A DNA stretch of 9,070 nucleotides from Cyanobacteriota bacterium (GTDB lineage: Bacteria; Cyanobacteriota; Cyanobacteriia; Leptolyngbyales; Leptolyngbyaceae), in the NCBI GenBank assembly GCA_027482985.1, contig JAIXVO010000287.1:1-9070 (forward strand). Reading direction: 5' to 3'. Numbering within the stretch: the stretch's first letter is position 1; each line of letters starts with the position of its first letter. The notes below the pieces were generated by a model. The model worked only from the letters and a program-made list of their open reading frames with translations, was not told where the DNA came from and did no database searches. The translations under genes and the position numbers were made by a program. Shown here one piece after another: positions 1-5,516 of the stretch.

Positions 1-2090
1 AACCAGGCTGTTAAAGAGTCTCCTGCTGCCATCGCGGGCGGGATCACGGGAGTCGGCTTGGGTTCCAGCCCTAAGACGTTTGGCTGGAGCTCGGCATCAG
101 GGGACGCTAAACCTGAGGTCAAAGGTGCTGACGGGTTGCTAACCATCCCTTCCGGCAATGCTAGATCGCCGGTCACAGCGTTCTCTTGCAGCGCTCCCAA
201 CGGTTGCCAGGAGTCGGCGCTGGCTGGCTCTGCTGCTTCGGGTTGCTCCACGAGAGGGGCACCGGTTGGCTGCACCGGATTAACTGCGGCAAAGTCAGAA
301 GCTAAAGGGAGCAAACTGGAGGGGACTGTATTGGTGGCTGGCTCAAATAAATCTGCTGGTAACTCTAAGTAGAGGGGGGGAGCGGTTTCGCTGTCCTGGG
401 GCGGCTGGAGATCAAATAAAGAGGTTGGCGGGGGTGCTCCGGCTAGGTCGATCTGTAAACTGGTAAATATGTCATCGGGGCTGTCACTGGCGACCAGTGC
501 TGGCTCTGCTGCCACGGTTGGTGTGACGGTGACAGTGGGCACTCCGTCAAACAGGTCTTCCAGAGCCAGTTCAGTGGCAGTCGGGGAGATTGGATCGGGG
601 GGAGGGGCGACCGCCGCCTCTGACCCAAACAAGCTTTGATAAAAGTCATCCTGGAGAAATTCATCCAGTTCTTCCCGCGCGTCTTCTGGTAAATCTCCTG
701 GTTGTGCTTCTCCACTGGCGGTGGGAGGAACACTTAAGATTTGCTCTAATTGCGCTTCAGCATCTTCTAAAGAAGCCGCCTGGGCCGAAGTTTCGACTTC
801 GGCGCTCAACTCCTCCAATAACTTGAGTACGGCATCAATATCGGCGGTATCGTCTTCCGCGATCGCCTCACTGGGCGCAGTGGCCGGTGGACTGACGGGG
901 CGCGGCGGCGGGGGGGCGGTCGGACTCGCTGAGGTGAACGAAAATTCTGACGGGGGGGGTTCGACCTCATTCCCGGCGGGCAGGGGGGTGAGCAGATCCA
1001 CAGTCCCCAAGTCCAGATCGCTTAAATCCAGAGGCGGCAGGTCTGGCACCAGAGCCGTCTCTGGCGGTGTATCGTCCAAATTCATGGCGCTGACGGACTG
1101 CAACCAGGATGCGATCGCGGAATCCAGCGGCGGCACCGTTTGGGCATCGGCCGGTGCCGCTGCAAAGGGTGGGGGCGGCAGGGTAAAATCACTCCCCGAA
1201 ATTTCGGAGGAGAGGAGTTCTGCCCCAGCGTAGGGAAACGCCGGACTCGCAAGCGCGGAGGGAGTTGGGGGGGCGGGGGGCGTTGGTGGGGTGGGGGGAA
1301 CGGCTGCGGTCGGAGGGGGGGCGGTATCTGGGGGAGCCAGCAAGTAGGATGAGGCTTCTTGCTTGAGTTGCTGGGTCAGGTGCTCAATCAGCTGCTTCAG
1401 GGTGTATTCGCTTTGTTGCCCCATGCTATACATCCGCTCTAACCCTTGTGAGAGGGCTTCTTGATAGGATTGGATGTTGCGCTGAAGCGACTCGAAGACC
1501 ACATTTAAGGTGGAATCCAGGTTGACCAGCATTTGATCAGAGCGCGATCGCAGGTTTTGTAGTTGCTCGTAGGGAACGGGCGTGGGCGGCATCCCGCCAG
1601 ACAGCATCGGCGGGGCGGGTGGATAGGCGGTTTGATGGCGGATTTGATCCAGGGTTTGCGCGATTTGTTGCGACAGGTTCTCCTGCAATCGGCTCATCAA
1701 CACCTGGAGTAATTCCGCCGTGAGTTGGGATTGATTCGGGGGAGCTTGCTGCAGGCTGGCGGGTGTCAAGTTGGCCCGTAAATAACTGACTTCCTGCAAA
1801 ATGGTTTGCATCATTTCGTAGGGAGTCATGTCGGCGGTTGTCCCCCCGCCCGGCGTGCCAACCCCCATTTGGGCGGCCAGGGTTTGCACGCCATCCAGGG
1901 GGGGCCGCATGCCATCAGGAGCAGGCAGGGTTTGTTGCAGTGCCACCAGGAAGTTTCGCACCCGTTCCAACATCTGCCGTTGCTGTGCCACTTCGCCAGA
2001 CATCACCCAGGGCAACCTGGGGTTTGTCCGCTGGAGAACAGTGTCAATCTCGGCGATGAGCGTTTGGATGTGTTCCTTGTGAGAAGTCAC
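1..2090 (-). CDS. Large proline-rich, acidic, low-complexity protein, 3' end beyond the window
   Basis: I do not recognise a named family. One frame stays open from a GTG at 2088-2090 to the left edge, giving 696 complete codons with no stop. The start is chosen because AGGGG lies 7 nt upstream and the next in-frame codon block has a stop at 2124-2126 with no ATG in between. Residues 1-55 are helical and charged (MTSHKEHIQTLIAEIDTVLQ, then an RLPWVMSGEV segment). Residues about 90-250 are Gln/Leu-rich and probably coiled coil. About 251-283 is an almost pure Pro/Thr/Ala tract. From about 284 onward the protein is acidic, Pro/Ser/Ala-rich and probably disordered, with one helical patch at about 410-453 (DIDAVLKLLEELSAEVE). 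There is no signal peptide or membrane segment in the visible part. Any folded domain would lie past the left edge. A scaffold or surface/regulatory linker role is only a guess. The reading frame is certain; the function is unknown. Confidence 0.85.
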   Translation of the reverse strand, partial: MTSHKEHIQTLIAEIDTVLQRTNPRLPWVMSGEVAQQRQMLERVRNFLVALQQTLPAPDGMRPPLDGVQTLAAQMGVGTPGGGTTADMTPYEMMQTILQEVSYLRANLTPASLQQAPPNQSQLTAELLQVLMSRLQENLSQQIAQTLDQIRHQTAYPPAPPMLSGGMPPTPVPYEQLQNLRSRSDQMLVNLDSTLNVVFESLQRNIQSYQEALSQGLERMYSMGQQSEYTLKQLIEHLTQQLKQEASSYLLAPPDTAPPPTAAVPPTPPTPPAPPTPSALASPAFPYAGAELLSSEISGSDFTLPPPPFAAAPADAQTVPPLDSAIASWLQSVSAMNLDDTPPETALVPDLPPLDLSDLDLGTVDLLTPLPAGNEVEPPPSEFSFTSASPTAPPPPRPVSPPATAPSEAIAEDDTADIDAVLKLLEELSAEVETSAQAASLEDAEAQLEQILSVPPTASGEAQPGDLPEDAREELDEFLQDDFYQSLFGSEAAVAPPPDPISPTATELALEDLFDGVPTVTVTPTVAAEPALVASDSPDDIFTSLQIDLAGAPPPTSLFDLQPPQDSETAPPLYLELPADLFEPATNTVPSSLLPLASDFAAVNPVQPTGAPLVEQPEAAEPASADSWQPLGALQENAVTGDLALPEGMVSNPSAPLTSGLASPDAELQPNVLGLEPKPTPVIPPAMAAGDSLTAW
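1267..1298 (+). other. Putative G-quadruplex motif in the template strand of the proline-rich gene
   Basis: Four G runs of 7, 6, 4 and 6 bases (1267-1273, 1275-1280, 1288-1291, 1293-1298) are separated by loops of 1, 7 and 1 nt. This satisfies the usual intramolecular quadruplex pattern. It is the complement of the codons for the Pro/Thr tract, so the G-rich strand is the template strand and the mRNA is C-rich. Protein-level selection for proline (CCC/CCN codons) explains it sufficiently; a structural role is unproven. Confidence 0.4.
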
Positions 2091-2390
2091 AATGTAACCC
2101 CTGACTAAATAAATGGCGGCGGGTCAAGCAACGAGCAAACCGTGGCAATAATGTTCTATTTTCAACGATTTCCCTGAGCACTTCAAATCTTCGCAAAATT
2201 GCCTGACTTGCGCTGCTGTTGGAAAGAGTGTACGCCAGGAATTCAAGAAAATAACGGTTTTCCTTCAAAATTAACCTGCCCGCTGGGAAAGTGGGAGCCG
2301 AACTGCAAATATATTTCGGAATTTTTCGCAGATTGAGAAGAGTTAAACTATCATTTATCCTGACCAGACCACTTTGTATGGATTCCCTCG
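2091..2390. other. Divergent intergenic region between the proline-rich gene and the CRP-like gene
   Basis: These 300 bp separate two divergent genes. They are more A+T-rich than the flanking coding sequence and contain no supportable gene: a minus-strand frame crossing 2044-2424 has no family resemblance and overlaps both real genes. The minus-strand ribosome binding site (AGGGG, 2098-2102) lies at its left end and a plus-strand promoter candidate near its right end. I saw no convincing minus-strand promoter. Confidence 0.7.
2333..2361 (+). promoter_or_regulatory. Candidate sigma-70 type promoter of the CRP-like gene
   Basis: TTGAGA at 2333-2338 (5/6 to TTGACA) and TATCCT at 2356-2361 (4/6 to TATAAT) are spaced by exactly 17 bp. 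Transcription would start near 2368, leaving a leader of about 23 nt before the ATG at 2391. No clear Shine-Dalgarno sequence precedes that ATG. This is a pattern match only. Confidence 0.35.
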
Positions 2391-3092
2391 ATGGAAGACC
2401 GATTTTCTCCTCGAGACATTGCACCTAATCTGTCCATTCGCTCTGCTCCCTTTTTTGACGGGTTACCGGAGGAGGCAGTCGTACGGGCGACGGCAAATGT
2501 CGTGCTGCGAAATCATCCCCCCAATCAAGTGATTCTGTTAGAAAACGATTGGGGCAGTTCGGTCTATTTCATCCTCAGTGGTTGGGTCAAAATTCGGACT
2601 TACAACCTGGATGGGAAGGAAGTCACGCTGAAGATTCCTGGTCTGGGTGAAGTGTTTGGCGAAATGGCACCGCTGGATGAAGTGCCGCGATCGACGGATG
2701 TGATTACGCTGGCTCCGACAGTCATTGGCAATATGCCCGCCCAGGATTTTGTCCGCTTGCTGAATACGGAACCGCAATCGGGCATTCGGTTGGCGAAGTT
2801 GATGGCGCGGCGGCTGCGGCAGGTAAATCGGCGGTTGCGCTTGCGTGAGTCGGATAGTGTGTCGCGGGTGGCCGATATTCTCCTGTTTTTGGCGGAAGGG
2901 CGCGGCAAGATCAGTCAGCAAGGGACGGAAATTCCCAATTTGCCGCATCGCGAGTTGAGTAGCTTAAGTGGATTGGCACGGGAAACGGTGACGCGAGTGC
3001 TCAGCAAGTTAGAAAAGAAAGGGCTGATTACCCGCGATCGCGAAACCCTCTGTATTTCCGATGTGCATGCGCTAGAACGGTTGATGCTGTAA
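2391..3092 (+). CDS. Crp/Fnr-family transcriptional regulator (CRP-like)
   Basis: This 233-aa protein has the normal length and domain order of a CRP/FNR regulator. Residues about 20-120 form a cyclic-nucleotide-binding beta-roll with a phosphate-binding-cassette signature, GEM (90-92) followed by PRSTDV (99-104). R100 and S101 occupy the positions that bind cAMP phosphate in CRP. Residues about 121-152 are the dimerisation helix. About 186-213 is the winged helix-turn-helix, with recognition helix RETVTRVLSKLEKKG (197-211). Its R197, E198 and R202 match the E. coli CRP residues R180, E181 and R185 that read TGTGA half-sites. The four N-terminal Cys ligands of FNR are absent, so an oxygen sensor is unlikely. 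The start at 2391 follows from an in-frame stop at 2361-2363 with no other ATG in between. cAMP as the ligand and a TGTGA-N6-TCACA site are inferred. A decayed copy of its HTH-coding region lies at 3785-3833. Confidence 0.93.
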   Translation: MEDRFSPRDIAPNLSIRSAPFFDGLPEEAVVRATANVVLRNHPPNQVILLENDWGSSVYFILSGWVKIRTYNLDGKEVTLKIPGLGEVFGEMAPLDEVPRSTDVITLAPTVIGNMPAQDFVRLLNTEPQSGIRLAKLMARRLRQVNRRLRLRESDSVSRVADILLFLAEGRGKISQQGTEIPNLPHRELSSLSGLARETVTRVLSKLEKKGLITRDRETLCISDVHALERLML

Positions 3093-3144
3093 CGCCGGCA
3101 AAAGCACGGGTGATCTCAGGCGATCGCCCTTCCGCATTCGAACG

Positions 3145-3699
3145 CTAGTCATCAAGACCACGATAGAGTTCAGCGATCGCAAATTCCAGGTCAATGCTTT
3201 TCAGCACGACGCGATCGCCAGCCTCATAAATCACGGTCTCCCAAGTATTTGCAGCAATGCGGCGACGGCATTCGACGCGCTGGTTTTCTTGAGAAACCAA
3301 CACATATTCTGCCAATGATTCAAGCTGTTGGTAATCCTCAAATTTTTCGCCACAGTCAAAGGCTTGAGTACTGGGTGACAGCACTTCCACGATGAGTTTC
3401 GGATAGCGTTTGGTATAACGGTCGCTGCGATCGCGTGGATCGCAGGTGACAAAGGCATCCGGATAGTAGTAGAACTGCGCTTGATCGTTGACCTTGACAT
3501 TGCCGGAATGAAATCGGCAGTCGGAGTCACCTAAATGCAGATTGATCAGGCTGAGGAGGTTGAGGGCGAGGCGATCGTGGTTATCGGTGCCACCAGCCAT
3601 TGCATAGACTAACCCCTGCCGATATTCGTGGCGAAATGAGCTTTGGCTTTCAATGTCTAGATATTCTTCGGGACTCAGATAATGGGGGACGGCAATCAT
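3145..3699 (-). CDS. Uma2-family endonuclease (DUF820, PD-(D/E)XK fold)
   Basis: This 184-aa protein is typical in length for the Uma2 family, which is strongly expanded in cyanobacteria and has a restriction-endonuclease-like fold. Visible family signatures are the N-terminal LSPEEYLDIE, then FRHEYRQGLVYAMAGGT (22-38), YYYPDAFVTCD (77-87, with putative catalytic D81), KLIVEVLSPST (101-111, with putative catalytic E105) and GEKFEDY (117-123, with K119). The PD...EV...K arrangement appears complete, so the enzyme may be active. Its biological substrate is not known for the family; many copies sit near mobile or accessory DNA. It is convergent with the CRP-like gene, with 52 bp between them and no obvious terminator. 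The ATG at 3699 gives a full-length family N-terminus. Confidence 0.9.
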   Translation of the reverse strand: MIAVPHYLSPEEYLDIESQSSFRHEYRQGLVYAMAGGTDNHDRLALNLLSLINLHLGDSDCRFHSGNVKVNDQAQFYYYPDAFVTCDPRDRSDRYTKRYPKLIVEVLSPSTQAFDCGEKFEDYQQLESLAEYVLVSQENQRVECRRRIAANTWETVIYEAGDRVVLKSIDLEFAIAELYRGLDD

Positions 3700-3733
3700 G
3701 GGAGTTTGGCTGGGGGCGTGATCTCAACTCACT

Positions 3734-3739
3734 ATTGTA
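3734..3739 (-). promoter_or_regulatory. Possible -10 element for the Uma2 gene
   Basis: Read on the minus strand this is TACAAT (5/6 to TATAAT), about 35 nt before the start codon at 3699. No good -35 hexamer sits at 16-18 bp; the nearest candidate, TTACAG, is 23 bp away. Weak support. Confidence 0.25.
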
Positions 3740-3783
3740 GCGATCGCGCTTACCGTTCCCACCTGTAAGGGTATCCTAACTGG

Positions 3784-3839
3784 TCACATCACGAGTTGAG
3801 TCGCTTCAGTGGGTTGGCGCGGGAAACGGTGACAGAGTA
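3784..3839 (+). pseudogene. Fragment of a CRP-like gene: helix-turn-helix segment only
   Basis: Bases 3785-3833 match 2944-2992 of the CRP-like gene at 43 of 49 positions without gaps. The translation HHELSRFSGLARETVTE then stops at TAA (3837-3839). The intact gene reads HRELSSLSGLARETVTR at the same place. A one-base deletion directly after the matched block (ACGCGAGT to ACAGAGT) causes the premature stop. Only the turn and part of the recognition helix survive; nothing upstream or downstream resembles the rest of a regulator. It is either a partial duplication of the neighbour or the last trace of a second paralogue. Confidence 0.75.
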
Positions 3840-4285
3840 ACCTGGCAGCAGCAAGCGGCATCTTAGCTGGGTTAGTATTAGGCGAACAAACGATTCGGCG
3901 TGTGCTGCGGAGAGAACTGATGCAAGAATCTGTCATTTATAGCTTTGGTCAGAACACTTAGGACAAGGCGGATCGGTAAAAGCCAGTGCTGGGTAGGTGT
4001 TCTGACTCGCCTCTGCCACGTTACACATGGCGACGGCTATATCAGGAATTGCGGGCAGAAGCACGGGCAGAAGCACGGCAGGAACTTTTAGTTGAAGGTC
4101 GTCAGGAAGAAGCTCGATCGCTGATTCTACGCCAGTTGAGACGACGAGTTGGGGAAGTCCCTCACCCAATTGTGTCGCAAGTTGAGCAACTCTCTCTGCT
4201 ACAACTCGAAGCATTGGGAGAGGCGTTGTTGGATTTCACTCACTTGATAGATTTGGAGTCGTGGTTAAGGGCGCAGGAAGAGTAG
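3833..4285 (+). pseudogene. Broken Rpn/PD-(D/E)XK-type gene with C-terminal DUF4351 domain
   Basis: Two fragments lie in the same reading frame. The first (3833-3961) reads NLAAASGILAGLVLGE then RRVLRRELMQESVIYSFG, which resembles the region just after the nuclease domain in cyanobacterial Rpn/DUF2887-like proteins (the MQESVIY segment is characteristic). It ends at TAG 3959-3961, and a second in-frame TAA follows at 3977-3979. The second fragment (about 4007-4285) has an EAR-repeat helix (LRAEARAEARQE), then RSLILRQLRRRVGEV and LSLLQLEALGEALLDF through to ESWLRAQEE, a good DUF4351 domain. Both stops lie inside a 59-bp inserted element. The N-terminal nuclease domain is missing altogether. 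A short protein could still be made from the GTG at 3986, but that start lies inside the insert, so I treat the locus as dead. The DUF4351 assignment is firm; the assignment of the first fragment is less so. Confidence 0.75.
3948..4006. mobile_element. 59-bp element with perfect 10-bp terminal inverted repeats (IS remnant or mini-MITE)
   Basis: GTCAGAACAC at 3948-3957 is repeated in inverted orientation as GTGTTCTGAC at 3997-4006. It interrupts the DUF4351 gene and supplies two in-frame stops. Read on the minus strand, the interior encodes PALAFTDPPCPKCS, with a CPKC knuckle like the zinc-binding N-termini of some transposases. This suggests an internally deleted insertion sequence reduced to both ends plus the first codons. 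No target-site duplication is visible in the flanks, and no transposase gene is present. Confidence 0.55.
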
Positions 4286-4315
4286 GCGATCGCCCATCTC
4301 CCATCACGATTTAGC

Positions 4316-4569
4316 AGCGCGATCGCCCTTAAATAGCTACAAGAAAACCTGCCTTGAGAGCCGATCGCTGAAGTGACTGCACTGGCGATCGCCCACTTGC
4401 AACAACTTCAAGCCGACGCGCAGCAGGAAGCTTGAGGTGTTCTCGGGGGATGATGCGTTCCTGGAATAGCGATTGAGTCGGTGATGGGGGGGAGCACAGA
4501 ACAGACCTATCACGCGCTAGGTGCCTGCCCGATCGCGAATGTCTTTAGGAATGTGGTAGCGATCGCCCA
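4316..4569. repeat. Direct repeat, copy A (254 bp), left of the protease module
   Basis: It aligns with 5264-5516 in the same orientation, offset 948 bp at the left end and 947 at the right. The last 130 bp or so are nearly identical, with only a handful of substitutions. The first 120 bp are more diverged, especially around 4393-4430. It starts 30 bp after the DUF4351 stop and ends just before the module promoter. Its right end carries a duplicated piece of the phosphatase gene. HIP1 octamers lie at 4319, 4385 and 4559. Confidence 0.9.
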
Positions 4570-4570
4570 G
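4517..4570 (-). pseudogene. Duplicated last 17 codons of the histidine-phosphatase gene
   Basis: Read on the minus strand this encodes LGDRYHIPKDIRDRAGT followed by TAG. The intact gene ending at 5464 has LGDRYHIPKEIRDRAGT, so one residue differs. Nothing upstream in this frame resembles the rest of the gene; the match ends where the direct repeat ends. It is a passenger of the duplication and not expected to be expressed. Confidence 0.85.
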
Positions 4571-4572
4571 GT

Positions 4573-4578
4573 TAAAAT
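4573..4578 (+). promoter_or_regulatory. Possible -10 element for the two-gene module
   Basis: TAAAAT (5/6 to TATAAT) lies 31 bp before the ATG at 4610 and only 4 bp past the end of repeat copy A. No good -35 hexamer is spaced correctly. A GAGG ribosome binding site follows at 4597-4600. The position means the module carries its own promoter region just inside the repeat boundary. Confidence 0.3.
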
Positions 4579-4609
4579 AGAGGAGCACCGCTGAAACGAG
4601 GTCAAGTTG

Positions 4610-4885
4610 ATGACAGTTCGGCAACGACGTTATAGCAAAGAAGAGTTAGCCCGACGTGGGCAAGAACTCTATGAGACTTGTATTCGGCAGCAAGTCGAAG
4701 CTGGCAACAAAGGAAAAATTGTTGCGATCGATATCGAAACAGGTGCATTTGAACTTGCCGATGAGACGATGGACGCTGTGCGACGACTTTATGAACGAAT
4801 CCCGGAGGCTCAACCTTGGGTGCTGAGAATTGGTTATCGCGCTGTTCATCGGTTTGGCTCACGTAGCCTTAAAGACTCGCGATGA
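4610..4885 (+). CDS. Conserved-type small protein of unknown function, coupled to an aspartic protease
   Basis: This is a 91-aa soluble protein with no signal peptide or membrane segment. I do not know a named domain for it, although I believe similar short proteins occur next to clan AA protease genes in other cyanobacteria. The visible layout is a basic amphipathic helix (RYSKEELARRGQELYE, 7-22), a central strand-rich core KGKIVAIDIETGAFELAD (34-51), a second helix (DETMDAVRRLYERIPEA, 51-67) and a C-terminal RIGYRAVHRFGSRSL stretch. The start is ATG 4610, with GAGG 9 bases upstream; the TTG at 4607 directly before it is a less likely start. Its stop overlaps the next start in ATGA (4882-4885), which indicates translational coupling. 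It could be a partner, substrate or inhibitor of the protease, or the antitoxin half of a pair, but no sequence evidence decides between these. Confidence 0.8.
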   Translation: MTVRQRRYSKEELARRGQELYETCIRQQVEAGNKGKIVAIDIETGAFELADETMDAVRRLYERIPEAQPWVLRIGYRAVHRFGSRSLKDSR

Positions 4886-5265
4886 TGCAGGGCTACGTCA
4901 ATATAGGCTATGAAGCTGTTATTTCTCTCGTGATTAAGCATGACAGTAACCTCAAATCCATCAATGCTGTCATTGATACCGGATTTACGGGTTTTCTGAG
5001 CCTTCCACAGAGCATCATTGATGAATTAGAACTACCTTGGAGTTATAGTGATTTTGCCACTCTGGGCGATGGCAGCGAGACATTATTCGATATCCATGAC
5101 GCAACGATCATCTGGGATGGGCAGTTCCGAGCGATCGAAATTAACTCAGCCGACACCGATCCCTTACTTGGCATGAAAATGCTGCGTGGATTTCGGTTAC
5201 AGGTCGATACGGTACCAGGTGGGATGGTCAAGATTGAAGCCTTGCCGCTCGTGAGTGAAAGTTAG
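4882..5265 (+). CDS. Retropepsin-like clan AA aspartic protease
   Basis: A 127-aa single-domain protein. The catalytic signature is VIDTGFTGFLSLP (30-42), with D32-T33-G34 in the DTGFTG form of bacterial and archaeal clan AA proteases (AF_0612-like). LGDGSE (61-66) is a candidate flap region. PLLGMKMLRGFRLQVD (94-109) is the hydrophobic-hydrophobic-Gly segment expected after the second half of a retropepsin fold. With one DTG per chain, it should work as a homodimer. No signal peptide or transmembrane helix is seen, so it is probably cytoplasmic. It is translated from ATG 4882, or from the adjacent ATG 4885, by coupling to the 91-aa protein upstream. The stop TAG (5263-5265) is fused to the start of repeat copy B. 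Its substrate is unknown; the family is poorly characterised in bacteria. Confidence 0.87.
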   Translation: MMQGYVNIGYEAVISLVIKHDSNLKSINAVIDTGFTGFLSLPQSIIDELELPWSYSDFATLGDGSETLFDIHDATIIWDGQFRAIEINSADTDPLLGMKMLRGFRLQVDTVPGGMVKIEALPLVSES

Positions 5266-5516
5266 CGCGATCGCCCTCAATCTGCACCGAGAAAACCTGC
5301 CTTGAGAACCGATCGTCGAAGTGACTGAACTGGCGATCGGCTCTCAAGGCGGCTTCAAGTTAACGCACAGCAGAAAGCTTGAGGTGCTTTCAAGGGATGA
5401 TGCGTTCCCGGAATAGCGATTGAGTCGGTGATGGGGGGGAGCACAGAACAGACCTGTCACGCGCTAGGTGCCTGCCCGATCGCGAATTTCTTTGGGAATG
5501 TGGTAGCGATCGCCCA
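5264..5516. repeat. Direct repeat, copy B (253 bp), right of the protease module
   Basis: Partner of 4316-4569. It begins inside the protease stop codon and ends 53 bp inside the 3' end of the phosphatase gene. Because it includes the genuine end of that gene, copy B (or at least its right part) is probably the original and copy A the duplicate. The middle section (about 5341-5385) differs from copy A and forms a hairpin with the left part. Confidence 0.9.
5297..5352 (+). terminator. 19-bp inverted repeat downstream of the protease gene
   Basis: The left arm 5297-5315 (CTGCCTTGAGAACCGATCG) pairs with the right arm 5334-5352: 17 Watson-Crick pairs, one G-U and one mismatch, around an 18-nt loop. 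It begins 32 nt after the protease stop. There is no T-run after it, so it is not a classical intrinsic terminator; it may slow the polymerase or stabilise the 3' end. Copy A of the repeat keeps the left arm but not the right one. Confidence 0.45.

Noticed and set aside
58..1352. Several plus-strand open frames across 58-372, 590-826, 721-1233 and 1140-1352
   Set aside because: They are antisense to the continuous minus-strand frame, consist of Gly/Ser/Ala low complexity that mirrors its proline and acidic codons, and have no family resemblance.
1806..2108. Three overlapping plus-strand frames with His/Pro/Cys-rich translations
   Set aside because: Shadows of the N-terminal part of the minus-strand gene, whose helical sequence and ribosome binding site are far more convincing.
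2044..2424. A 126-aa minus-strand frame spanning the divergent intergenic region
   Set aside because: It overlaps the starts of both flanking genes and would remove their regulatory region; its composition shows no recognisable domain.
3986..4285. A 99-aa gene starting at GTG 3986 taken as an intact DUF4351 protein
   Set aside because: The start lies inside the 59-bp inserted element, and matching family sequence continues upstream in the same frame beyond two stops, so it is better read as the tail of a broken gene.
4358..4435. Short open stretch ending in HLQQLQADAQQEA within repeat copy A, as a possible small gene
   Set aside because: It has a stop directly upstream and no ribosome binding site, and the corresponding part of copy B does not keep the same peptide.
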